From assembly GCF_001274725.1 (NCBI RefSeq), contig NZ_LGUF01000007.1, positions 2,837,710-2,901,709 on the forward strand: DNA of 64,000 nt, given 5' to 3'. Shown in pieces: positions 7,094 through 15,321 of this stretch. Made by a program: the position numbers and the translations under genes. The stretch is from Sporosarcina globispora (lineage in GTDB: Bacteria; Bacillota; Bacilli; Bacillales; Cytobacillaceae). The notes beneath the pieces were generated by a model that worked only from the letters and a program-made list of their open reading frames with translations, was not told the origin of the DNA and did no database searches. Within the stretch, counting starts at the first letter, position 1. Each line of letters opens with the position of its first letter.

Positions 7094-8851
7094 ATGACTG
7101 CCAATAATATTATTGAAGTAAGCGGGATCAGTTTTTCTTATCCAGGCACGGATAAGAAAGCGTTGCATGACATAAATCTGGAGATAGGAAAGGGAGAATT
7201 TGTCCTTATCACGGGCACAAGCGGAAGCGGAAAAACCACTTTAGCGAAATGTCTAAACGGAATCATTCCCCATCTGGCAGAGGGGCATCTAGCAGGGGAA
7301 ATTGTCATCAACGGCAAGAATACTCAGCGTGTTCCCATGCATGATCTTGCCAGTGAGATCGGCATGGTCTTTCAAAATCCAGAGGATCAAATTTTCTCCA
7401 TCCGGGTAGAGGATGAAATTGCCTTTGGAGTGGAATGCCAGGGCTACCAGCAGGAAGTCATTCGAGAAAGAGTTCATTACGCCCTGAAAAAACTCAGGCT
7501 GGAAAACATTAAGAAGCAAATCACCTTTTCATTATCAGGGGGGCAAAAGCAAAAGGTCTCCATTGCAAGCAACTTGGCTATACTTCCGTCCATTCTGATA
7601 TTAGATGACCCTACAACCGATCTGGATCCGGTAAGCAAGCAGGAAGTGATGGACATTCTTATGGAATTGAAAGAAGAAATTGATACTACTTTTATCATTA
7701 TAGAACATGATTTGAATGATTTGATTGAAGCCATCGACAGAGTAATCATTATGCACGAAGGATCTATTCTGTATAATGGAAGCCCCAGTGAGATTTTTTA
7801 TACTCACTTTGATGAACTGAATACCCTTGGAATCAGAATTCCAGATCACATCCGGCTGGCTAAATACCTGTTAGAAATTGGACATGAATTTGATTCTTAT
7901 CCCATTTCCAAGCAAGAAGTATGTAAATGGGTTGAAAAGCTGCTTGCATCGGGAAAATTAAATCTGCCAGAACACAAAGCTGAAATAAATGAAAGGAATG
8001 ATGAGACTGTAGCAAAGCTGAAAGGTGTAAATTTTAGTTACCAGAAGGGCAAGCAAATTCTTTATGATATCAATCTTGAAGTTCAGAAAGGTGAATTCCT
8101 GGCAATTGTCGGGCACAATGGATGCGGGAAATCGACCATAATGAAAAACTTAATAGGATTGCTGAGGCCTAGCCAAGGGTCAGTCATTATCAACAATAAG
8201 AATACGAAGGAACATAGAGTCCAGGATATCATATTGGATATCGGATATGTTTTCCAGAACCCTGACAACCAGCTTTTTTGCAACTCTGTGGAAGAGGAAG
8301 TGGAATTTGGGCTGAAAAACAGGGGCATCAGTAAAGAAGTGATCGAGGAACAAGTCGAGCTGGCCATCAATACAGTAGGTTTACAGAAAAAAAGAAAGAA
8401 TCATCCGTTTTCGCTTAGCAGGGGGGAAAGACAGCGCTTGGCTGTAGCCACTATGCTTGTTTCAAACCCGAAAATTATTCTGCTTGATGAACCAACGACA
8501 GGACAGGATGAGCAAAGCCTAAAAGCACTGTTAACGCTAATGAAAAAACTGATTGTAGAGAAGGACGCTACGATTATCATGATTACACATGATATGGAGG
8601 TTGTTGCGCAATATGCTAGCAGAGTAGTCGTCATTGATGACGGTAAAATCGTACTGGATGGGCATCCGAGTGACGTATTTTTCAACAGCTGCCAAGAGCT
8701 GCATTCCCTAAAGTTAAAGCCGCCGATCATCTCGCAGTTTTCTGCAGATTTATCAGAAGCAGGGTTTCCGAAGGTTACAAATTGGAATATGTTCAGCAGC
8801 AATATTATTAACCGAGATACTGATAGATTCGGGAAGAAATCAATTATTTAA
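7094..8851 (+). CDS. Fused ECF transporter ATPase (EcfA-EcfA')
   Basis: A 585-residue protein with two ABC ATPase domains. Domain 1 has GTSGSGKTT, a FQNPEDQIF Q-loop, LSGGQKQK and LILDDPTTDLDP. Domain 2 has GHNGCGKST, FQNPDNQLF, a diverged signature LSRGERQR and ILLDEPTTGQDE. This fusion is a known alternative to separate EcfA1/EcfA2. It energises the S/T module encoded just upstream. The second signature motif has Arg for Gly at position 3, which may make the two sites asymmetric. The gene ends the operon, and a terminator follows. Confidence 0.9.
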   Translation: MTANNIIEVSGISFSYPGTDKKALHDINLEIGKGEFVLITGTSGSGKTTLAKCLNGIIPHLAEGHLAGEIVINGKNTQRVPMHDLASEIGMVFQNPEDQIFSIRVEDEIAFGVECQGYQQEVIRERVHYALKKLRLENIKKQITFSLSGGQKQKVSIASNLAILPSILILDDPTTDLDPVSKQEVMDILMELKEEIDTTFIIIEHDLNDLIEAIDRVIIMHEGSILYNGSPSEIFYTHFDELNTLGIRIPDHIRLAKYLLEIGHEFDSYPISKQEVCKWVEKLLASGKLNLPEHKAEINERNDETVAKLKGVNFSYQKGKQILYDINLEVQKGEFLAIVGHNGCGKSTIMKNLIGLLRPSQGSVIINNKNTKEHRVQDIILDIGYVFQNPDNQLFCNSVEEEVEFGLKNRGISKEVIEEQVELAINTVGLQKKRKNHPFSLSRGERQRLAVATMLVSNPKIILLDEPTTGQDEQSLKALLTLMKKLIVEKDATIIMITHDMEVVAQYASRVVVIDDGKIVLDGHPSDVFFNSCQELHSLKLKPPIISQFSADLSEAGFPKVTNWNMFSSNIINRDTDRFGKKSII

Positions 8852-8868
8852 AAGTAAATAATGATAGG

Positions 8869-8902
8869 AAGGACACTGGGGAAATTAGGGTGTCCTTTTC
8901 TA
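8869..8902 (+). terminator. Intrinsic terminator of the GntR-opine-ECF operon
   Basis: The stem AAGGACAC (8869-8876) pairs with GTGTCCTT (8890-8897) and is followed by TTTTC. It lies 18 bp after the fused ATPase stop codon. Confidence 0.8.
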
Positions 8903-8945
8903 GTTTAATAACGAGGATTGTTCCAAGATACCTGAACATAGCAAT

Positions 8946-8984
8946 AAAAAGAGCTGAAATGATAACATCAATTCCAGCTCTTTA
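8946..8984 (-). terminator. Intrinsic terminator of the symporter gene (minus strand)
   Basis: AAAGAGCTG (8948-8956) pairs with CAGCTCTTT (8975-8983). Read on the minus strand, the stem is followed by a T-rich run (TTTTTATTG). It sits just downstream of the minus-strand symporter. Confidence 0.75.
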
Positions 8985-8997
8985 GTAGACTGCTCTT

Positions 8998-10254
8998 CTA
9001 TTTTACAATCAACGATTCCTTCAGCCAATTCTTCCCCTCAACAATCCTGCTGACCATCATGGCAGAAACCGTGTTTCCGGCTGAATTCAGGAGGGTTGCA
9101 GGTGCATCAATAATCGTAGAGATGACCGCGATGATCGGCAGCACTTCAGGCGGGAAGCCGAATACGCTTAAGATAAGCATCTCGCCAATCATCCCGCCGC
9201 CAGGGATTGCCCCCATGACAGCTCCTACCAGGAATGAAACAGCAAGGATGGTAAGAATGCTTGTCATGCTCGACATGTCTTTTCCAAATAAACTGAATAA
9301 GAACACAATCTTAAACACTCCGCCAAGTACAGAACCATCTTTATGCGTGTTAGCCCCAAGCGGAATCATCGTCTCCGCAATATCCTGAGGAACACCCATT
9401 TTTCTGACTGCCGCTAGGTTAATCGGAATACATGCTGCACTGGAGCAAGTGGCAATCGCACTGACAGAAGGAGTAATCGCATTTTTCCAGAACACTTTGA
9501 CGCCATCTTTACCGCCAGCCGCAAACGCATATAGCGTAAAGAAACCAAAGAAGTAAATAAGCGTTAAGACCAGGTAAAGAACAAACACACGTACATATCC
9601 GCCAAGAATCTGCGGGCCAAGCTCACCAATGATGGTCGCGAAGTAACAGCCAAGACCGATTGGCGCATAATACATGACAAATCCAACGATTTTCATCATA
9701 ACAGCAGAACCTGAAGATAGAAGGTTCGCAATCGGTTTTCCTTTTTCCCCGGACATCGCTGTTGCCAGTCCGAATAAAATCGAGAAGACAATCAGCTGCA
9801 GCATGTTATTTTTCGAGAACAGCATCTGGAAATCAGGTACCGTAAACGCCTGAACCAGCTGCCCCAGGAACGTGACTTCTTCTGCCTCAGGATCGATTGT
9901 GGCCTCAGTCATAATGCTCTTAATGGCAGAGATATCTGTATCTTTGAGCGGATCCACAATCGAGATGCCGATGAAGCCCAGAATAGCAGATATAACAGCC
10001 GTTATGAAAAACACTGTAAAAATTCCGGCCATAATCTTCCCTAGCCTTTTCATCCCGCCCATATTCGCAAGGCTCGAAGCGATGCTAAAGAAAACAAGCG
10101 GCACAATAATCATAAACAATAAATTTAGGAATAAATCCCCAAACGGCTTCACGACCGCTGTCTTTGGGCCAAAAACCACTCCGGCTATTCCGCCAATCAG
10201 GATGGAGAGGAGCAGGAAGATGGTCAGTTTGTAATTTGCAAAAATCTTTTTCAT
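8998..10254 (-). CDS. Dicarboxylate/amino acid:cation (Na+ or H+) symporter, DAACS family
   Basis: A 418-residue membrane protein with the DctA/GltP fold. It has N-terminal helices from about residue 8, the serine-rich re-entrant hairpin (SAIATCSSAAC), the TM7-like MIPLGANTHKDGS stretch, which replaces the NMDGT motif of GltPh, and the second hairpin AIPGGGMIGE. The altered TM7 motif suggests a substrate other than the classic glutamate/aspartate set. The SD is a modest AAAGG. It is convergent with the ECF operon. A 27-codon fragment of the same gene occurs at 3552-3635. Confidence 0.85.
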   Translation of the reverse strand: MKKIFANYKLTIFLLLSILIGGIAGVVFGPKTAVVKPFGDLFLNLLFMIIVPLVFFSIASSLANMGGMKRLGKIMAGIFTVFFITAVISAILGFIGISIVDPLKDTDISAIKSIMTEATIDPEAEEVTFLGQLVQAFTVPDFQMLFSKNNMLQLIVFSILFGLATAMSGEKGKPIANLLSSGSAVMMKIVGFVMYYAPIGLGCYFATIIGELGPQILGGYVRVFVLYLVLTLIYFFGFFTLYAFAAGGKDGVKVFWKNAITPSVSAIATCSSAACIPINLAAVRKMGVPQDIAETMIPLGANTHKDGSVLGGVFKIVFLFSLFGKDMSSMTSILTILAVSFLVGAVMGAIPGGGMIGEMLILSVFGFPPEVLPIIAVISTIIDAPATLLNSAGNTVSAMMVSRIVEGKNWLKESLIVK

Positions 10255-10588
10255 GATGTCTCAACCTTTCTATATAATCCGAAACTCTATTATATAATTA
10301 AATTGTGCTTCAAAAGAAGGCTGTTGAAATATTTCTTTATATTCTGACTGATTCAAAAATAGGGCTATATAAATTATCTCCAAGGTTGGCCAAGCACCAT
10401 TTGACTTCACCCAATAAATATTTTACAGTTACATTATCCATAGTCGAAAGGGTGAAGAAAAGCACATGATCATATAATCCTAGCTTTAGAGAAAATCGAT
10501 ATTCTAGCCTCGGGTTCAGTTCCAAAATGGTATTGGAATGGGCTTTATTTATCGATTGTTTTTCTGAGATAGGATTAATGCGGTGTGC
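10255..10588. other. Intergenic region between divergent symporter and vgb genes
   Basis: About 330 bp. A TATAAT lies around 10287-10296 on the minus strand upstream of the symporter, without a clear -35. A minus-strand frame is open through 10337-10620 but has no plausible start or SD, and I recognise no family in its translation. It may be a remnant. Confidence 0.35.
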
Positions 10589-10617
10589 TTTTTGGCTTGA
10601 ATAAAGGCTGTTATAAT
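10589..10617 (+). promoter_or_regulatory. Candidate promoter for vgb
   Basis: A perfect -10 box TATAAT (10612-10617) lies about 110 bp upstream of the vgb start. The hexamer 17 bp upstream (TTTTTG) is a poor -35. Transcription would start near 10624, placing the hairpin at 10654-10690 in the leader. Confidence 0.45.
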
Positions 10618-10653
10618 CTAAAAGCCTATTTAAGTCTATGTTTGTGCTGCACT

Positions 10654-10690
10654 GCCTCCTGTCTCGGAAAAAAGAGATAGGAGGCTTTTT
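10654..10690 (+). terminator. Leader terminator / candidate attenuator upstream of vgb
   Basis: GCCTCCTGTCTC (10654-10665) pairs over 12 positions, one of them G-U, with GAGATAGGAGGC (10674-10685), followed by TTTTT. It stands between the only good -10 box and the vgb SD, so it would stop vgb transcription unless disrupted. AAAAGCCT (10619-10626) can pair with AGGCTTTT in the 3' arm, offering an antiterminator. This is the layout of antibiotic-responsive attenuation seen for several Gram-positive resistance genes. Confidence 0.65.
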
Positions 10691-10727
10691 GTTTTGGGAA
10701 AAAACTTTAGTATTCGGAGGGGACAGT

Positions 10728-11618
10728 ATGGAATTTAAATTACAGGAAATAAATCTTGCCAGTAAAGATACAGGCCCATACGGAATAGCTGTTACAGACA
10801 AGGGAGAAGTCTGGTTTACTCAGCATAAAGCCAACAAAATAAGCTGCATCCATTTGGATGGGGAAATTACAGAGTACTCGGTGCCTACACCGGATGCAAA
10901 AGTGATGTGTATAATTGTATCCTCAGAAGGCGAAGTCTGGTTTACCGAGAATGCAGCAAACAAAATTGGGAGAATAACAAAAGAAGGCACTATTCTTGAA
11001 TATCCATTACCCAATCCAGATTCAGCACCGTATGGGATTACAGAAGGACTGAACGGGGATATCTGGTTTACCGAAATGAATGGAGATCGTATTGGACGGA
11101 TTCAGGATGACGGTACAATCCATGAATACGAACTTCCTGCTCAGGGTTCTTACCCATCATTTATTGCGCTTGGATCCGATCATGCCCTATGGTTCACAGA
11201 AAACCAAAATAACGCCATCGGAAGAATGACGGAAAATGGAGAAGTGACAGAGTTTAAGATTCCTACACCAGCTTCTGGTCCGGTTGGAATTACAAAAGGA
11301 AACGATGGTGCTCTCTGGTTTGTCGAGATTATCGGCAATAAAATAGGACGCATTACCACATCTGGAGAAATAACAGAATTCGAAATTCCAACGCCGAACG
11401 CCCGGCCGCATGCCATCACAGCAGGGGCAGGAAATGATATATGGTTTACGGAGTGGGGAGCAAATAAGATTGGAAGAATTACAGACAATACGATAATTGA
11501 GGAGTATCCGATTGAAACCCCAAATGCTGAACCGCATGGCATTTCAAGAAGCGATGGTAAAACCATCTGGTTTGCGCTGGAGTGTGATAAGATTGGGAAA
11601 ATCACTATAATCGATTAA
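10728..11618 (+). CDS. vgb: Virginiamycin B lyase (streptogramin B lyase)
   Basis: A 296-residue seven-bladed beta-propeller with repeated blades ending in (I/L)WFTE..NKIGRI. Streptogramin B lyases linearise type B streptogramins by an elimination reaction that opens the ester bond, without hydrolysis. With the start at 10728, H228, E268 and H270 fall at the same numbers as the catalytic/Mg-binding residues of Staphylococcus aureus Vgb, and the acidic residue E285 lies in ECDKIG. The ATG at 10728 has GGAGGGG upstream; a longer in-frame ATG at 10638 has no SD and lies across the attenuator. The close motif match supports a true lyase over a generic propeller. Cytoplasmic, no signal peptide. 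Confidence 0.88.
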   Translation: MEFKLQEINLASKDTGPYGIAVTDKGEVWFTQHKANKISCIHLDGEITEYSVPTPDAKVMCIIVSSEGEVWFTENAANKIGRITKEGTILEYPLPNPDSAPYGITEGLNGDIWFTEMNGDRIGRIQDDGTIHEYELPAQGSYPSFIALGSDHALWFTENQNNAIGRMTENGEVTEFKIPTPASGPVGITKGNDGALWFVEIIGNKIGRITTSGEITEFEIPTPNARPHAITAGAGNDIWFTEWGANKIGRITDNTIIEEYPIETPNAEPHGISRSDGKTIWFALECDKIGKITIID

Positions 11619-11655
11619 TTGAAAGTCTAGATTGATGCGAATTAAAAGATTATTT

Positions 11656-11688
11656 AACCCCGTCATAAATTATGAACGGGGTTATTTG
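11656..11688 (+). terminator. Intrinsic terminator of vgb
   Basis: AACCCCGT (11656-11663) pairs with ACGGGGTT, with CAT/ATG continuing the stem, followed by ATTTG. The T tract is short, so termination strength is uncertain. Confidence 0.6.
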
Positions 11689-11791
11689 TGCTGATTACTA
11701 ACAGCATAATATTTTCGACCTGCAAATTATTTAAAAATTATTGTTGTAATTTTAAGAATATTATTTATAATAAAGTTGAGAGGTGATTCAG

Positions 11792-12394
11792 GTGTCAGTT
11801 AAGAATGAAACTGAGGAAAAAGTACTAACTCCAAGAGGGATTGAAACGCGTGAAAAGCTTATAAGAGCAGCTGAAGAGGTTTTTGGGCAGAAAGGTTATT
11901 TTGAGACTTCCATCGTGAACATTTCACAGGAAGCCAAAGTTGCCCAGGGAACCTTCTATAATTACTTTCCTTCAAAGAAAGATATCTATGATGAGCTGAT
12001 CCGCAGCTACAGCCGGGATTTGCGCATTGCGATTAAAGAAGGAATGGCAGGAAGCTCTTCATTTGAAGAAGCACAGCGAAATGGCTTTTTCGCTTTCTTC
12101 AGCTGGGTAAAAAATCATCCGAATTTATACAGCATCGTCCAGCAGGCTGTTGTGGTGGATCAGGAGCTGTTCCGCTGGTATTACGGGAAACTGGCCAATG
12201 GATTTTTAAAGAGTCTATCTCAAGGTGTAGAAGCGGGAGAGTTTAAAGACCTTGACCAGGAGACAGTTGCTTACTGTTTAATGTCGATTGGACAGTTCCT
12301 CGGAATGAGATGGGTGTATTGGGAGAAGAAAGAAGTTCCCGAAGAAGCATTTGATGCTGCAATGACACTCATATTCCAGGGCTTAAAAAAGTAA
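11792..12394 (+). CDS. TetR-family transcriptional regulator
   Basis: A 200-residue repressor-type protein. The N-terminal HTH spans roughly residues 22-65 (ISQEAKVAQGTFYNYFPSKK). The C-terminal helical domain carries a ligand pocket of unknown specificity. The GTG at 11792 is preferred because GAGAGGTG (11778-11785) is correctly spaced for it; an upstream in-frame GTG at 11783 lies within that SD. It is followed 14 bp later by an acyl-CoA ligase gene, so it probably controls the ligase/MaoC/KAS III/ABC unit in response to an acyl-CoA or free acid. Confidence 0.85.
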   Translation: MSVKNETEEKVLTPRGIETREKLIRAAEEVFGQKGYFETSIVNISQEAKVAQGTFYNYFPSKKDIYDELIRSYSRDLRIAIKEGMAGSSSFEEAQRNGFFAFFSWVKNHPNLYSIVQQAVVVDQELFRWYYGKLANGFLKSLSQGVEAGEFKDLDQETVAYCLMSIGQFLGMRWVYWEKKEVPEEAFDAAMTLIFQGLKK

Positions 12395-12408
12395 AGAGGG
12401 GGAGTTCG

Positions 12409-13890
12409 ATGAAAGGGATTGCCTATTGGATTCAGAAATGGGCATATACACATCCAGATCGAACAGCGGTCATAACAGATAACGAAAAGGTATCCTACTG
12501 GCAGCTGGATAGAATGATCGGTTCAGCTGCTGTGAAGATTCATCAGAAGCTTCAGGGAAGAAAAGGGGAACGCATCGCCATTTTGTCGCACAACCGGATT
12601 GAATACATAGTTCTTCTATTTGCCATCGCAAAGGCAGAATGTGTGGCGGTCCCGTTAAATATTCGGTTAAGTGCAAATGAACTTATGTTTCAGATCAACG
12701 ACAGCGGCTCAAAGCTTATCTTTGCCGAAAAAGAAAATACAGAGTTTGCATCATCCCTCGTTGAGCAAAGCGAACTCGAAAGTTTGGAGTTCATGGAGGA
12801 TTTATGCCAGGGAACTCAAAAAAGCTTTGATTATGAAAATACGATTGATGAGGAAGCACCATACATTATTTGCTATACTTCCGGCACGACCGGCAAGCCG
12901 AAAGGGGCTGTACTGACACAGAGCAATATGTTCTGGAATGCGGTCAATAACAAGCTTGCGATCGATTTAACCTCAGAGGACCGCTGCATCGTGCTGCTTC
13001 CGCTGTTTCATATTGGCGGGATCGGGCTCTTTGCTTTTCCATCCTTATTTTCGGGAGGAACGATTGTCATTCCAGGAAAGTTTGAGCCAGAAAAAGCGTT
13101 AGCGATGATCGAAGAACATAAGGTGACCATTGTGATGGGGGTTCCGACCATTCATCAGGCACTGCTGACAAGCCGATCATTCAAAACGGCTGACTTAAGC
13201 GCAGTTCGCTGGTTCTATAATGGTGGAGCACCATGTCCGCGTGAATTAATAGATGCCTATTATAATAGAGGATTCCTATTCGGCCAGGGGTTTGGAATGA
13301 CCGAAACCTCTCCTACTCTATTTATGCTCACAAAAGAAGATGCACCGCGGAAGAGAGGGTCTATTGGCAAGCCGGTGTTATTTTCCGAATATAAGCTGAT
13401 CGATTCTGATGGCAAAGAAGCTGCAAAAGGAGAGGTTGGAGAGCTTGCGGTTAGAGGGCCAAATATCATGAAGGAATATTGGAACCGGCCTGATGCCACT
13501 AAGGATGCGCTGATAGATGGATGGCTTCTGACAGGGGATTTAGCGAAAACGGATGATGATGGATTCCTTTATATTGCAGGCAGGAAGAAGGAAATGATTA
13601 TTTCCGGAGGGGAAAATATCTATCCGCTTGAAGTGGAGCAAGTAATCAGTGGAATAAAAGGTGTAGTTGAAGTTGCCGTGGTTGGGAATGCTGATCCACT
13701 TTGGGGTGAAGTGCCTGAAGCGTTTATTGTCAAAGAAAATGGAAGCGCTTTAACAGAGGATGATGTTATTCAATTCTGTCAAGGGAATCTGGCAAAATAC
13801 AAGATTCCTAAGAAAGTTACTTTTTTAAACGAGCTTCCGAAAAATGCCACGGGAAAAATACAGAAAACACAACTTTTAGTAAGAGGGTGA
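12409..13890 (+). CDS. Acyl-CoA synthetase (AMP-forming, class I adenylate-forming enzyme)
   Basis: A 493-residue ligase that activates a carboxylic acid with ATP and CoA. Visible core motifs are YTSGTTGKPKGA (P-loop), GFGMTETSP (A5), GELAVRGP, LTGDLAKTD (A7), GRKKEMIISGGENIYP (A8) and the catalytic lysine in ATGKIQK near the C-terminus. The substrate could be a fatty or aromatic acid. It is the first enzyme gene after the TetR regulator, with MaoC and KAS III-like genes and a solute importer behind it. Confidence 0.88.
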   Translation: MKGIAYWIQKWAYTHPDRTAVITDNEKVSYWQLDRMIGSAAVKIHQKLQGRKGERIAILSHNRIEYIVLLFAIAKAECVAVPLNIRLSANELMFQINDSGSKLIFAEKENTEFASSLVEQSELESLEFMEDLCQGTQKSFDYENTIDEEAPYIICYTSGTTGKPKGAVLTQSNMFWNAVNNKLAIDLTSEDRCIVLLPLFHIGGIGLFAFPSLFSGGTIVIPGKFEPEKALAMIEEHKVTIVMGVPTIHQALLTSRSFKTADLSAVRWFYNGGAPCPRELIDAYYNRGFLFGQGFGMTETSPTLFMLTKEDAPRKRGSIGKPVLFSEYKLIDSDGKEAAKGEVGELAVRGPNIMKEYWNRPDATKDALIDGWLLTGDLAKTDDDGFLYIAGRKKEMIISGGENIYPLEVEQVISGIKGVVEVAVVGNADPLWGEVPEAFIVKENGSALTEDDVIQFCQGNLAKYKIPKKVTFLNELPKNATGKIQKTQLLVRG

Positions 13891-13894
13891 AAAG

Positions 13895-14311
13895 GTGATC
13901 AGTTATAGTGTCGGCCAGCAGGCTTCATGCAGCAAAACCATGACAGAAACAGACTTTGTGATGTTTGCGGGATTAAGCGGTGACTTCAACCCCGTCCATA
14001 TTGACGGGGAATACGCCAAAAAAACGCGGTTCAAACAGCGTATAGCCCATGGACTCTTAACATCCAGTTTATTATCCCAGCTATTGGGTGTGCATCTGCC
14101 AGGAAAAGGATCCATTTATGTTGAACAGACCATCCGATTTAAGGCACCTGTTTTTATAGGCGATACCATTACCGCAAAAGGAATCGTTCAGGAGATTGAC
14201 CAGGAAAGGCGAATACTGACACTGCTGACAGAGTGCTTCAATCAGGATGGAACACTAGTTTTGACGGGCACTGCCAAGATGATGGTGCCTGAAAATGGAG
14301 GGGTAATCTGA
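13895..14311 (+). CDS. MaoC-like (R)-specific enoyl-CoA hydratase
   Basis: A 138-residue hot-dog-fold protein. It carries the R-hydratase signature with catalytic Asp and His in FAGLSGDFNPVHID (D and H of the DxxxxH motif) followed by the IAHGLL loop. Such enzymes hydrate trans-2-enoyl-CoA to (R)-3-hydroxyacyl-CoA. The start is GTG, 4 bp after the ligase stop, with the SD in the ligase 3' end. The stop overlaps the next gene's ATG, so translation is coupled. Confidence 0.88.
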   Translation: MISYSVGQQASCSKTMTETDFVMFAGLSGDFNPVHIDGEYAKKTRFKQRIAHGLLTSSLLSQLLGVHLPGKGSIYVEQTIRFKAPVFIGDTITAKGIVQEIDQERRILTLLTECFNQDGTLVLTGTAKMMVPENGGVI

Positions 14312-15321
14312 TGGGAATTGGCATAAAAGCAACAGGAGTATTTTTTCCTCCTGGAATCGAAACGGCAGCCGATCTGGCTGTAAAAACGGGCATACCCGAA
14401 CAGGTGATAATTGAAAAGTTTGGTTTAGTCCAAAAGCATGTTGCCGATGACGGCCTGCATGTTTCCGATCTGGCGATTGCCGCGGGCAGGCAGGCAATCA
14501 AAGGGATTGACCCGCTGTCCATCGATGTCGTGATTTATTTTGGCAGTCCTCATAAGGATTATTACGTCTGGTCAAGCGCTCCGAAAATACAGCACGAATT
14601 AGGAGCGAAAAATGCCTATGCCTTTGAAATCATGAATGTCAGCTCCTGTTTTCCGATTGCCTTGAAGGTGGCAAAAGATATGATTGCTTCAGATCAATCG
14701 ATTCAAAACATTTTGCTTGTTGGGGGATGTAAAGAATCCCAAATTATAGATTATGCGAACCCTCGCTCGCGCTTCATGTTCAATTTTGCGGATGGAGGCA
14801 CTGCTGCACTGGTCACCAGGGATTCCTCCCAGAGTGAAATACTCGAAAGCGCCATCCTGACAGACGGTTCCTTTCATGATGATGTTCGAACACCGGCTGG
14901 AGGCTCCAAACATTTTGCCAGCCACGAAACAGTCGAAAAAAGCCTTCATTATATTGATGTGAAAGACCCGCAATCCATGAAAGATAGACTCGATCCTGTA
15001 TCGATTGCGAATTTTGACCATGTTATACGCGAAGCACTTCAAAGAAGCGGTTATACTCCTCAAGATATTAAACTTCTATTGCCACTGCACACAAAACGTT
15101 CAATGTTCAAAGAACTCTTACAATCACTGGAACTTCCAGAAGAAAAAGCAGTTTACTTAAATCACCATGGCCACATGTCTTCACTTGATCCATGCATTGG
15201 GCTGCATTTTGCCCAGGAACGTGGACTTTTGAATCCTGGAGACATTGCGGTAGCAGTCAGTGCGGGAACTGGGTATACGTGGGCTGCGACAGTAGTTAAA
15301 TGGGAAGGAGAAAAAAGATGA
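14311..15321 (+). CDS. 3-oxoacyl-ACP synthase III-like condensing enzyme
   Basis: A 336-residue thiolase-fold protein. The nucleophile Cys113 lies in NVSSCFP, a His in LPLHTKR, and the N-HGH motif is in LNHHGHMSS, giving the Cys-His-Asn triad of the FabH group. The sequence is clearly a distant FabH relative and lies with an acyl-CoA ligase and hydratase, not fab genes, so it may condense or hydrolyse an unusual acyl-CoA. The start overlaps the MaoC stop and the stop overlaps the next ATG. Confidence 0.8.
   Translation: MGIGIKATGVFFPPGIETAADLAVKTGIPEQVIIEKFGLVQKHVADDGLHVSDLAIAAGRQAIKGIDPLSIDVVIYFGSPHKDYYVWSSAPKIQHELGAKNAYAFEIMNVSSCFPIALKVAKDMIASDQSIQNILLVGGCKESQIIDYANPRSRFMFNFADGGTAALVTRDSSQSEILESAILTDGSFHDDVRTPAGGSKHFASHETVEKSLHYIDVKDPQSMKDRLDPVSIANFDHVIREALQRSGYTPQDIKLLLPLHTKRSMFKELLQSLELPEEKAVYLNHHGHMSSLDPCIGLHFAQERGLLNPGDIAVAVSAGTGYTWAATVVKWEGEKR

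Noticed and set aside
10638-10727. Longer N-terminus for the streptogramin lyase
   Set aside because: No SD, it spans the terminator hairpin, and the shorter start places catalytic residues at the same numbers as S. aureus Vgb.
10337-10801. Minus-strand open frame of about 154 codons opposite the vgb leader
   Set aside because: Its first third is antisense to vgb and the attenuator, there is no start codon with SD, and I recognise no family. At most a remnant.
11180-11605. Long minus-strand frames opposite vgb and the NHL gene
   Set aside because: They are shadows produced by repeated propeller blades in the coding strand; no SD or family match.
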